A stretch of DNA of 12,551 nucleotides from an uncultured Nesterenkonia sp. (GTDB lineage: Bacteria > Actinomycetota > Actinomycetes > Actinomycetales > Micrococcaceae), in the NCBI GenBank assembly GCA_946221825.1, contig CAMINA010000029.1:1-12551 (forward strand), in the 5' to 3' direction. Of the stretch, positions 1 to 8,906 are shown one piece after another (the first letter of the stretch is position 1; the number at the start of each line of letters is the position of its first letter). Under the pieces are notes generated by a model. The model was not told where the DNA came from and made no database searches. It saw only the letters and a program-made list of their open reading frames with translations. The translations under genes were made by a program, and so were the position numbers.

Positions 1-18
1 TCGCAACAGTAAGGAATT

Positions 19-22
19 GAGG
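19..22 (+). promoter_or_regulatory. Ribosome binding site that decides the start of the DUF3710 gene
   Basis: GAGG lies 9 bases before the ATG at 32, a workable Shine-Dalgarno distance. The longer reading from the TTG at 17 would place AAGG (11-14) only 2 bases before its start, which is too close. The ATG at 32 is therefore preferred. Confidence 0.55.
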
Positions 23-31
23 TCAATCCCC

Positions 32-904
32 ATGCTCTTCGGAAAGAAGAAATCGAAGGACAAGGCCGCCGCACCGGCGACGATCCGTGAGGCGCTGAAG
101 GAAGAGGCCACAGCAGCTGAGCCGACTGAGGCAGGTACAGCGGAGCCCGTCGAGGATCCGGCCCCCACGCAGAAGACCGCCTCCACGCAGAAGACCGCGG
201 AGCCCGAATCAGGGGCCTCGGCCCGCGCTGGGGCGGACGCTGAGCAGAGCGGCGACTCCGCCGCAGGGCAGAGCTCGGGCGGCCCCTATGACATCAGCGA
301 CATCGAGTCGCGCAAGGGCTATGTCGACTTCGGCTCAGTGCTGATCCCCGGAGGCAAGGACCAGAAGGTCCGTCTGGACATCGACCAGAAGACCAAGCGC
401 GTGGTGGCCCTGACCATCTCTGTGGGTCAGGCCAGTGTGCAGCTGCAGCCCTTCTCTGCGCCCAAGTCCGGCGGCACCTGGGACGAGGTGCGCCAGCAGA
501 TCCACGAGTCTGTCGTCAGGCAGAAGGGGAAGGTCAAAGAGGCTGAGGGGCGATTCGGCAAGGAGCTCGTCGCCCGGGTCCCCACCACGCTGAAGGACGG
601 CCGCTCGGGATGGCGTGTGGCACGGTTCATCGGCTTCGAGGGTGACCGCTGGTTCCTCCGCGGCGTGGTCGGCGGCCGTGGGGCCATCGACCGCAGCGCG
701 GCCCAAGAGGTCGAGGACCTCTTCTCCCGGATCGTCGTGGTCCGGGGTGATGACCCGATGCCTCCGCGTGAGCTGCTGCAGCTGCGTCCGCCGGAGGGAG
801 CCAAGCGGGTCACCGTGCCGCGCAACCCGGCCCAGCGCCGCACCGGCGACAGCCCGAACCCCGCCGCTGCAGACGTCTCGGCCTCCGGGGCGCCCGAACA
901 ATGA
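32..904 (+). CDS. DUF3710 domain-containing protein
   Basis: This 290-residue protein belongs to the actinobacterial DUF3710 family, whose function is not known; it is the counterpart of M. tuberculosis Rv2696c. Residues 1-83 form a charged, Ala/Glu/Pro/Thr-rich, probably disordered tail that begins with a Lys cluster (GKKKSKDK). The family domain starts at GPYDISD (residue 84) and continues through VDFGSVLIPGG, a WDEVR..I segment, RFIGFEGDRWFLRGV and a terminal VVVRGDDPMPPRELLQLR block, all typical of the family. No signal peptide or membrane segment is seen, so it is probably cytosolic. The ATG at 32 is preferred over an in-frame TTG at 17 because of the GAGG at 19-22. It overlaps the DUF3159 gene by ATGA, which suggests translational coupling. 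Bases 1-12 read SQQ-stop in frame 1 and could be the end of an upstream gene (dut in relatives), but this cannot be shown. Confidence 0.9.
   Translation: MLFGKKKSKDKAAAPATIREALKEEATAAEPTEAGTAEPVEDPAPTQKTASTQKTAEPESGASARAGADAEQSGDSAAGQSSGGPYDISDIESRKGYVDFGSVLIPGGKDQKVRLDIDQKTKRVVALTISVGQASVQLQPFSAPKSGGTWDEVRQQIHESVVRQKGKVKEAEGRFGKELVARVPTTLKDGRSGWRVARFIGFEGDRWFLRGVVGGRGAIDRSAAQEVEDLFSRIVVVRGDDPMPPRELLQLRPPEGAKRVTVPRNPAQRRTGDSPNPAAADVSASGAPEQ
165..198 (+). repeat. 16-base tandem direct repeat inside the DUF3710 gene
   Basis: CCACGCAGAAGACCGC occurs at 165-180 and again at 183-198, giving an 18-base (six-codon) period. It encodes two copies of a TQKTA(S/E) unit in the disordered N-terminal tail. 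It looks like an in-frame duplication by slippage or unequal exchange. Confidence 0.85.
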
Positions 905-1575
905 GCAGCGAAGACGTCGGCCGGCAGCTCTCCAGCAGCGCGGCCTCGAAGCTTCACACCCGTGAGGACGGGTCGCTGAACGTCATGGCCTCCATCGGAG
1001 GCGTCCGCGGGCTGTTGGAGGCCTCGTTGCCGGCGGCGCTCTTCCTGGTCCTCTTCGTCGTCACGGATGACCTCACTCCGGCGCTGATCGTCGCGCTCGG
1101 CGTGGCCGGCGTCTTCGCCGCAGGGCGGCTGCTGCAGCGCGGACCGCTGGTCCAATCGCTCTCCGGCCTGGTCGGCGTCGGGATCTGTGCGGCCGCGGCC
1201 CTCACCACCGGTGACGGCCGTGACTTCTACGCTCCGGGCTTCTTCATCAACGGCGTCTACATCGTGGCCTTCATCGTCTCCATCCTGGTGCGTTGGCCGA
1301 TGATCGGTATCCTCTTCGGTCTGGTGCGCGGAGAGGGGACGGAGTGGCGCCACGATGTCCTGAAGCGCCGTCGCTACGCTGCGGCCACCTGGATCATCGT
1401 CTTCGTCATGGCCGCACGACTGATCGTCCAGGTGCCGTTCTATCTGGCCGATGACGTGGCCTCGCTCGGCGTCGCCCGGCTGGTGATGGGCATGCCGCTC
1501 TATGCGCTGGCCCTCTGGGTGTGCTGGATGATCACTCGACCCCAACCGCAGATCGGACGTGAGAGCGCCTCATGA
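901..1575 (+). CDS. DUF3159 family integral membrane protein
   Basis: This 224-residue protein belongs to the DUF3159 family of actinobacterial membrane proteins, which has no established function (counterpart of Rv2693c). After a polar N-terminus of about 30 residues, the family signature (GGVRGLLEASLPAALFLVLF) opens the first hydrophobic segment. About six hydrophobic stretches follow (approximately residues 38-53, 56-73, 81-98, 110-128, 161-183 and 188-207). A cytosolic-looking charged loop with EWRHDVLKRRRY precedes the last two. The protein should sit in the cytoplasmic membrane. Its ATG overlaps the stop of the DUF3710 gene and its own TGA overlaps the start of the methyltransferase gene, both by 4 bases, so the three proteins are probably translated in a coupled way. 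In M. tuberculosis an OB-fold gene lies between the DUF3710 and DUF3159 genes; none is present here. Confidence 0.9.
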   Translation: MSSEDVGRQLSSSAASKLHTREDGSLNVMASIGGVRGLLEASLPAALFLVLFVVTDDLTPALIVALGVAGVFAAGRLLQRGPLVQSLSGLVGVGICAAAALTTGDGRDFYAPGFFINGVYIVAFIVSILVRWPMIGILFGLVRGEGTEWRHDVLKRRRYAAATWIIVFVMAARLIVQVPFYLADDVASLGVARLVMGMPLYALALWVCWMITRPQPQIGRESAS

Positions 1576-3062
1576 CAGCTGCCCCCTCCGCGGACCAGCA
1601 GGTCCTCACGCTGGAAGTCGGGCCGATGGCCCATGGCGGTCACTGCGTGGCCCGCTACGAGGGACGGGTGGTGTTCGTCCGCCATGCCATTCCCGGAGAG
1701 GTCGTGCGCGCCCGGCTCACCGAAGGGGGCGCGCAGGCGAAGTTCTGGCGTGCTGACGTGGTTGAGGTGCTCTCGGCCTCCGATTACCGACGCCGCCACA
1801 TCTGGAAGCTCGCCGACTCCCTGCGGGCCGAAGAGATGGGGCGTCTGCCGGTGGGCGGGGCCGAATTCGGTCACATCACCGATCAGCACCAACGCCGGCT
1901 CAAGGGGCAGGTGTTCCGGGACACCCTGCAGCGGATCGGTGGAATCTCCCTGCATGACCTGCACATCCCGCAGGAGCACGCCGACGGCGAGATCCACGTG
2001 GAGGACATCAGCCGGCCGCACAGCAACGGACTGCACTGGCGCACCCGTGTGAGCTTCGCCGTGGGCCCCGGCGGCATGCTGAGCATGAAGCCTCATCGCA
2101 GCAATGAGCTGATCGAACTGCGCGGCATGCCGCTGGCGGTCGAAGCCGTCCACGAGAGCAGGATCTTCTCAGCCGACTTCCGCGGAGCCCAGCGCGTCGA
2201 TGCCGTGGCCCCCGGCGGAGAAGGCGCAGTCACCCTGGTGGTCCACACCTTGGCTCAGGGGCAGGAGCAGCAGAGCCTGCGCAGCCGCCTGCACGCCCTG
2301 GCCTCAGAGGACCCTTCGCTCGGGAACATACTGCTGGGTGTCACCACGCCGGAGACGCAGAACAGGCGATCGCAGAACGGACGGCCCACCGGCAGGCGGG
2401 GCCGGAGCGCCCGAGGCCGAGCCGCCTCGCCGACGTCCGCACGGGTGGACTTCGAGCTGCTCGCCGGCGATCGCCAGGTCAGTGAGCCGCTTCCTGTGCC
2501 TGCGCGCGAGGACCGTTCAGTGGTGCAGCTGCGCCCCGAAGGGTTCTGGCAGATCCACCGCGGCGCTCCGCAGGCGTTGGTGGGCGCGGTGGCCGAGATG
2601 GCTCGCACCGAAGCGGACGACGCCGTCGTCGACCTCTATGCCGGTGCTGGGCTGTTCACCGCCTGGGCTGCTCATCGTGTGGGGCAGAGGGGGCGCGTAC
2701 TGAGTGTGGAGGCGGCCGGCGCTTCGCATCGCAGCGCCTCCGAACTCTTCGAGGGGTTGGAAGAGGTGCAGACGCTCCAGGCCCCGGTCGAACGTTCCCT
2801 GGAGCAGGTCCGCAGCTTCTTCAGCGGCAGCCCCGGCACGGTGGTCCTGGACCCTCCGCGGGCAGGGGCGGGGGAGCGCGTGATCGTAGGCCTCGATCAG
2901 TCGCAGGCCCGCCAGATCGTCTATGTCTCCTGCGAACCCGCTTCCTTCGCCCGTGACGCAAAAGAGCTGATCAGTCGCGGTTGGCGGCTGGACGGGCTGC
3001 GTGTGCTCGATCTCTATCCCAACACCCATCACATGGAATCGGTGGCGTCCTTCACCCGCTGA
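1572..3062 (+). CDS. TRAM-domain class I SAM-dependent RNA (uracil-5)-methyltransferase
   Basis: This 496-residue enzyme of the TrmA/RlmC/RlmD family should transfer a methyl group from S-adenosylmethionine to C5 of a uridine in tRNA or rRNA; the target cannot be told from sequence. An N-terminal TRAM RNA-binding domain (about residues 10-62, LEVGPMAHGGHCVARYEGRV) is followed by the central domain and a C-terminal Rossmann methyltransferase. The latter shows motif I DLYAGAG (354-360), DPPR (427-430), YVSCEP with catalytic Cys454, FARD, and HHMES with the general base Glu489. Only two cysteines exist (25 and 454), so the [4Fe-4S] cluster of RlmD-type enzymes cannot form; VGGAEFGH stands where the cluster cysteines would be expected. 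An Arg-rich insert at residues 261-291 adds length. The gene is coupled to the DUF3159 gene by an ATGA overlap. It matches M. tuberculosis Rv2689c in type and context. Confidence 0.9.
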   Translation: MTAAPSADQQVLTLEVGPMAHGGHCVARYEGRVVFVRHAIPGEVVRARLTEGGAQAKFWRADVVEVLSASDYRRRHIWKLADSLRAEEMGRLPVGGAEFGHITDQHQRRLKGQVFRDTLQRIGGISLHDLHIPQEHADGEIHVEDISRPHSNGLHWRTRVSFAVGPGGMLSMKPHRSNELIELRGMPLAVEAVHESRIFSADFRGAQRVDAVAPGGEGAVTLVVHTLAQGQEQQSLRSRLHALASEDPSLGNILLGVTTPETQNRRSQNGRPTGRRGRSARGRAASPTSARVDFELLAGDRQVSEPLPVPAREDRSVVQLRPEGFWQIHRGAPQALVGAVAEMARTEADDAVVDLYAGAGLFTAWAAHRVGQRGRVLSVEAAGASHRSASELFEGLEEVQTLQAPVERSLEQVRSFFSGSPGTVVLDPPRAGAGERVIVGLDQSQARQIVYVSCEPASFARDAKELISRGWRLDGLRVLDLYPNTHHMESVASFTR

Positions 3063-3126
3063 GCGGCTGGGGGCGGGGCCGCCTCGCCGGAGACGTCATG
3101 GTGCACCTCACACCGGGGCGAGCGAG

Positions 3127-3132
3127 TAGGAT
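3127..3132 (+). promoter_or_regulatory. Possible -10 box of the acnA promoter
   Basis: TAGGAT fits the actinobacterial TANNNT -10 pattern and is the best candidate in the 282-base gap before acnA. No convincing -35 hexamer is found 16-18 bases upstream. If used, transcription would start near 3139 and give a leader of about 205 bases. Confidence 0.3.
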
Positions 3133-3144
3133 GGACAGCGATAC

Positions 3145-3180
3145 GGCCCTGAGCGCTGCGGAGGACGACGGACTCAGGCC
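3145..3180 (+). promoter_or_regulatory. Hairpin in the acnA leader
   Basis: CCTGAG (3148-3153) pairs with CTCAGG (3173-3178). With one bulged C at 3147 the stem extends to GG (3145-3146) with CC (3179-3180), giving 8 pairs around a 19-base GC-rich loop. It lies well upstream of the acnA ribosome binding site and has no U-tract, so it is not a classical terminator. The remainder of 3063-3344 holds no gene; a short perfect inverted repeat GACA-G-TGTC is at 3309-3317. A regulatory role is only a possibility. Confidence 0.3.
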
Positions 3181-3331
3181 TGGTCGCACCACTGACTCTG
3201 CCGACGGCGCGCTGCTCACCGCTGAGCTCGAGCCGCGGGGGAGGCGACCACGGCCCCGTCAGACCTCCACGGCACCGATGGGCCGGTGTCCGTGAGACCA
3301 GTCTTCCGGACAGTGTCAGTCTGGCAACTAC

Positions 3332-3338
3332 AGAGGAG
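3332..3338 (+). promoter_or_regulatory. Ribosome binding site for acnA
   Basis: AGAGGAG ends 6 bases before the GTG at 3345. This strong Shine-Dalgarno sequence fixes a GTG as the start of aconitase, in contrast to dxs, fadB and the Rieske gene, which have none. Confidence 0.8.
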
Positions 3339-3344
3339 TCCCGC

Positions 3345-6188
<2,844 letters not shown>

Positions 6189-6205
6189 TCGGCTGAAGAG
6201 CTGAA

Positions 6206-6315
6206 GACGACGGCGGTCGTCTCCCCAGGATTCCTTGTGCGAGCGAAGGGTTCCGCAACGCGCGCCAGCGCGGTGCGCTTCGCGAGCTAAGGGAGGGGAG
6301 AGGGCCGCCGTCGTC
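6206..6315. repeat. 110-base imperfect inverted repeat between acnA and dxs
   Basis: The arms are 6206-6226 and 6295-6315. Eleven bases match perfectly (GACGACGGCGG with CCGCCGTCGTC), then a G-U and a C-G pair, one G-G mismatch, then seven more matches (TCTCCCC with GGGGAGA). The 68-base interior holds a small hairpin (CGCGC 6259-6263 with GCGCG 6268-6272), a GCGAAG/CTTCGC pairing (6243-6248 with 6278-6283), and a direct repeat GCGAGC(G/T)AAGGG at 6239-6250 and 6282-6293. It begins 17 bases after the acnA stop. It may act as a 3'-end stabiliser or terminator for acnA, but no U-tract follows. I see no target-site duplication that would mark a transposable element. Confidence 0.6.
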
Positions 6316-6320
6316 GTGTC

Positions 6321-6355
6321 TGCACTGTTCCACGTGAGAGAAGTAGAATCACAGG
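6321..6355 (+). promoter_or_regulatory. Leaderless promoter of dxs
   Basis: TAGAAT (6344-6349) is a good TANNNT -10 box. Its end is 6 bases from the ATG at 6356, so transcription would start at or within a base or two of the start codon. No Shine-Dalgarno sequence at a usable distance is present. A weak -35 candidate TGCACT (6321-6326) sits 17 bases upstream of the -10 box. Confidence 0.65.
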
Positions 6356-8353
6356 ATGAGCATTCTGCAGACGATCCAGTCTCCGCAGGACCTGTCGAAG
6401 CTGAGCGATGAGCAGCTGGAGCGGCTGGCCGAGGAGATCCGCGAGTTCCTCATCGCCAACGTCTCGCAGACCGGCGGCCATCTGGGCCCCAACCTCGGTG
6501 TGGTGGAGCTGACGCTGGCTCTGCACCGCGTCTTCGACTCGCCGCGGGACTCGATCATCTTCGACACCGGTCACCAGTCCTACATCCACAAACTCGTGAC
6601 CGGCCGGCAGGACTTCTCCACGCTGCGCCAGCAGGATGGGCTGGCCGGATACCCCGAGCGGGCAGAATCGGTCCACGACGTCGTGGAGTCCTCCCATGCC
6701 TCTTCCTCCCTGTCCTGGGCCGACGGCATCTCCAAGGCGCGGGTGCTCAACGGCGAGGAGGACCGCATCGCGGTGGCCGTCATCGGTGACGGAGCGCTCA
6801 CCGGCGGTATGGCCTGGGAGGCGATGAACAACATCGCCGCTGATAAGGACCGCCGTGTGGTGATCGTGGTCAACGACAACGGCCGTTCCTACGCGCCCAC
6901 TGTCGGCGGACTGGCTGAGCAGCTGAACAGCCTGCGCCGCGGCTTCCTCGACAAGGTCCGCACCCATCGCATCTATGAGAAGACCATGGACGGCACCAAG
7001 CAGCGGCTGCGCCACGGGGGGCCGCTGAGCCAGATGGTCTATCGCAGCCTGCACGCTGCGAAGAAGGGCGCCAAGGACTTCTGGGCGCCCCAGGGTCTCT
7101 TCGAAGACCTGGGGATGAAGTACATCGGGCCGGTGGACGGGCACAACCAGTCTGCGATGGAGGAGGCTCTGACCGACGCCAAGAACTACGGCGGACCGGT
7201 CATCGTGCACGCCCTGACCGAGAAGGGACGCGGCTACGCTCCGGCCCGCGCCGATGAGAAGGACCAGTTCCATGCCGTCGGTGTGATCGACCCGGAGACG
7301 GGGGAACCCGTCTCCAGCGGGTCCTCCCGTTCCTGGACCTCCGTGTTCGAGGAGGAGATCACCGCTCTGGCCGACGAGCGCGAGGACATCGTCGCGCTGA
7401 CCGGGGCCATGATGATCCCGGTGGGACTGCGCTCCATGGCCCAGAAGCATCCGGACCGCGTCTACGACGTCGGCATCGCCGAACAGCATGCGGTGGCCTC
7501 GGCCGCCGGGCTGGCCTACGGAGGACTGCATCCGGTGGTGGCCGTCTATGCCACGTTCCTGAACCGTGCCTTCGACCAGCTGCTGATGGATGTGGCGCTG
7601 CATCGTGCCGGTGTGACGATCGTGCTGGACCGTGCCGGTGTCACCGGCCCCGACGGGCCCAGCCACCATGGCATGTGGGATCTCTCGCTGCTCCAGATCG
7701 TGCCTGGCCTGCAGATCGCCGCGCCGCGTGACTCGACGCGGCTGCGGGAGGAGCTGCGTGAGGCCGTCGAGGTGGAGGACGCCCCCACTGTGGTCCGCTT
7801 CTCCAAGGGTTCGGTCAACGGCGAGATCGAGGCGCTCGAACGCTTCGACGACGGCGTCGACGTTCTGCGCGGGGAGGCCCAGGAGGACGGTTCCTACACC
7901 GCGGATGTCCTGATCGTCTCGGTCGGCACCATGGGTGAGCTCTCCCTGGACCTGGCCCGTCGTCTGGAGGACCAGGGGATCAGCTCCACGGTGGTGGACC
8001 CCCGGTGGGTCCTGCCGGTTCCTCAGTCGCTGATCTCCGCCGCGGCGCGTCACCGGTTGGTCGTCTGTGTGGAGGACGGCGTGAAGGCCGGCGGCGTCGG
8101 GTCACGGATCCGACAGACCATGCGTGAGGCCGGTGTGGACACTGCGCTGAACGAAGTCGGCCTGCCCGTGGAGTTCCTGGCCCACGGCAGCCGTGCCCAG
8201 GTGATGGAGCGTGTGGGCCTGACCGCCCAGCGCATCGCTCAGGACACAGTCGCCCAGGTGCTCGGCACCAAGGTCCCCTTCGCTCGGCCGCTGCCGGGTG
8301 AGGATCTTCCCACCGGAGAGATCCCGGTGTTTCATCGAACCAAGGAGTCCTGA
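6356..8353 (+). CDS. dxs: 1-deoxy-D-xylulose-5-phosphate synthase
   Basis: DXS condenses pyruvate with glyceraldehyde 3-phosphate, using thiamine diphosphate and Mg2+, to make 1-deoxy-D-xylulose 5-phosphate. This is the first and usually rate-controlling step of the MEP isoprenoid pathway. The 665-residue protein is full length (E. coli 620). It shows His42 in TGGHLGPN, the DTGHQSYIHK segment, and the ThDP-binding motif starting at GDG (144-146) and ending in VVNDN. It also has the pyrimidine-domain glutamate Glu376 in DVGIAEQHAV, the DRAGVTGPDGPSHHGMWD loop that binds substrate, and the C-terminal transketolase domain (WVLPVP, VCVEDGVKAGGVGS). The ATG at 6356 has no ribosome binding site but lies just after a TAGAAT box, suggesting leaderless translation. 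Its TGA overlaps the following gene's ATG by one base. Confidence 0.98.
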   Translation: MSILQTIQSPQDLSKLSDEQLERLAEEIREFLIANVSQTGGHLGPNLGVVELTLALHRVFDSPRDSIIFDTGHQSYIHKLVTGRQDFSTLRQQDGLAGYPERAESVHDVVESSHASSSLSWADGISKARVLNGEEDRIAVAVIGDGALTGGMAWEAMNNIAADKDRRVVIVVNDNGRSYAPTVGGLAEQLNSLRRGFLDKVRTHRIYEKTMDGTKQRLRHGGPLSQMVYRSLHAAKKGAKDFWAPQGLFEDLGMKYIGPVDGHNQSAMEEALTDAKNYGGPVIVHALTEKGRGYAPARADEKDQFHAVGVIDPETGEPVSSGSSRSWTSVFEEEITALADEREDIVALTGAMMIPVGLRSMAQKHPDRVYDVGIAEQHAVASAAGLAYGGLHPVVAVYATFLNRAFDQLLMDVALHRAGVTIVLDRAGVTGPDGPSHHGMWDLSLLQIVPGLQIAAPRDSTRLREELREAVEVEDAPTVVRFSKGSVNGEIEALERFDDGVDVLRGEAQEDGSYTADVLIVSVGTMGELSLDLARRLEDQGISSTVVDPRWVLPVPQSLISAAARHRLVVCVEDGVKAGGVGSRIRQTMREAGVDTALNEVGLPVEFLAHGSRAQVMERVGLTAQRIAQDTVAQVLGTKVPFARPLPGEDLPTGEIPVFHRTKES

Positions 8354-8847
8354 TGCTCAGTCTGTTCCGCCGTGATCCCGAGCAGGGTTGGCACTACCGC
8401 GAGGCCTGGTACGACGAGAGCGCCGGCGAGTTTGTGATCCATCACGGCAAGGTCGGCACCAACGGCAAGATCACCGCTGAGAAGGCCTCGGCCGAGGAAG
8501 CGCAGGCTCTGGTGGAGTCCTTCGCCGCCCAGTGCGCCGACGACGGCTATGCGGAGCCCGCGGAGGATGACCTCGGCACACTGACCGTGGCCTATCCGCT
8601 GAAGGGTGCTGAGCCCAACGCCTCGGAGCGTCGCAACGCGAACACGGTGCATGAGGCGGTGCTGGTGGCCCTGGCCTGGCGCGGCCTGGGGGCCCTGACC
8701 GACCCTGAGCCGCACCCGCGTGAAGCCGGGGGACAGGCGCTGACCATGTCCTCGCGGACGGTGCACACCCGTAAGGCTCTCGATGCCGCGCAGTCGGCCA
8801 TCAAGCACACCGATGTGCCGCTGTCCAAGGTGGAGATCACCCGCTGA
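8353..8847 (+). CDS. WGR-like domain protein of unknown function, coupled to dxs
   Basis: I do not recognise this 164-residue soluble protein by name. Residues 11-67 resemble a WGR domain: aromatic and charged strands (GWHYREAWYD), then HHGKVGTNGK in the place of the WGR(I/V)G..G core, then an acidic helix with regularly spaced alanines (AEEAQALVESFAAQ) closing on DDGY. WGR domains are known from PARP-type proteins and MolR-like bacterial proteins, where they bind DNA or other proteins. Here the name-giving Trp-Gly-Arg is replaced by His-Gly-Lys. Residues 75-164 form a second region of unknown fold (LGTLTVAYPLKG, then a Thr/Arg/Lys-rich KALDAAQSAI helix and the end KVEITR). There is no signal peptide or membrane segment. 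AAGGAG (8342-8347) lies 5 bases before the ATG, which overlaps the dxs stop (TGATG), so it should be co-translated with DXS. The WGR assignment is by eye only. Confidence 0.8.
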   Translation: MLSLFRRDPEQGWHYREAWYDESAGEFVIHHGKVGTNGKITAEKASAEEAQALVESFAAQCADDGYAEPAEDDLGTLTVAYPLKGAEPNASERRNANTVHEAVLVALAWRGLGALTDPEPHPREAGGQALTMSSRTVHTRKALDAAQSAIKHTDVPLSKVEITR

Positions 8848-8870
8848 GGAGCTGAAGCAGGGTGTGTCTC

Positions 8871-8906
8871 TGGCCACCCAAGCTACCGGTGGGTAGCATG
8901 TGACCT
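8871..8906 (+). promoter_or_regulatory. Leaderless promoter of the fadB-type gene
   Basis: TAGCAT (8894-8899) fits the -10 pattern and TGGCCA (8871-8876) matches the -35 consensus at 4 of 6 positions with a 17-base spacer. The ATG at 8907 is 7 bases beyond the -10 box and has no Shine-Dalgarno sequence, so the transcript probably starts at the start codon. Confidence 0.6.
8879..8900. promoter_or_regulatory. Palindrome overlapping the fadB -10 box (candidate operator)
   Basis: GCTACC (8882-8887) and GGTAGC (8892-8897) are perfect inverted arms around GGTG. After one mismatch (8881/8898) two further pairs (8879-8880 with 8899-8900) extend the symmetry. The right arm covers the -10 box TAGCAT, so a bound dimeric repressor would block RNA polymerase. 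No regulator gene is in the window. As RNA it would lie upstream of the likely transcription start, so a DNA operator is more plausible than a terminator for the previous gene. Confidence 0.4.

Noticed and set aside
1..12. Tail of an upstream coding region (SQQ-stop)
   Set aside because: Four codons are too few to support a gene call, although dut often precedes this block in relatives.
17..31. A TTG start at 17 for the DUF3710 gene
   Set aside because: It would add five residues but has no properly spaced ribosome binding site, whereas the ATG at 32 follows GAGG by 9 bases.
427..1545. A 372-codon minus-strand frame spanning the DUF3710 and DUF3159 genes
   Set aside because: It crosses two real, translationally coupled genes and encodes a His/Asp/Gln/Arg-rich product with no domain.
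3131..3295. Possible short upstream ORF (54 codons) in the acnA leader starting with ATG at 3131
   Set aside because: Its ATG overlaps the candidate -10 box, it has no ribosome binding site at a usable distance, and its product is low-complexity with no recognisable features.
6206..6315. A miniature inverted-repeat transposable element
   Set aside because: The terminal repeats are suggestive, but there is no target-site duplication, the interior is itself palindromic, and only one copy lies in the window.
6287..8053. A 588-codon open frame on the minus strand opposite dxs
   Set aside because: It is the same kind of high-GC shadow; the plus-strand DXS has all catalytic motifs and the antisense product resembles nothing known.
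8860..8879. Terminator after the WGR-like gene (GGGTG/CACCC)
   Set aside because: The stem is only five pairs, has no T-run, and overlaps the likely -35 region of fadB.
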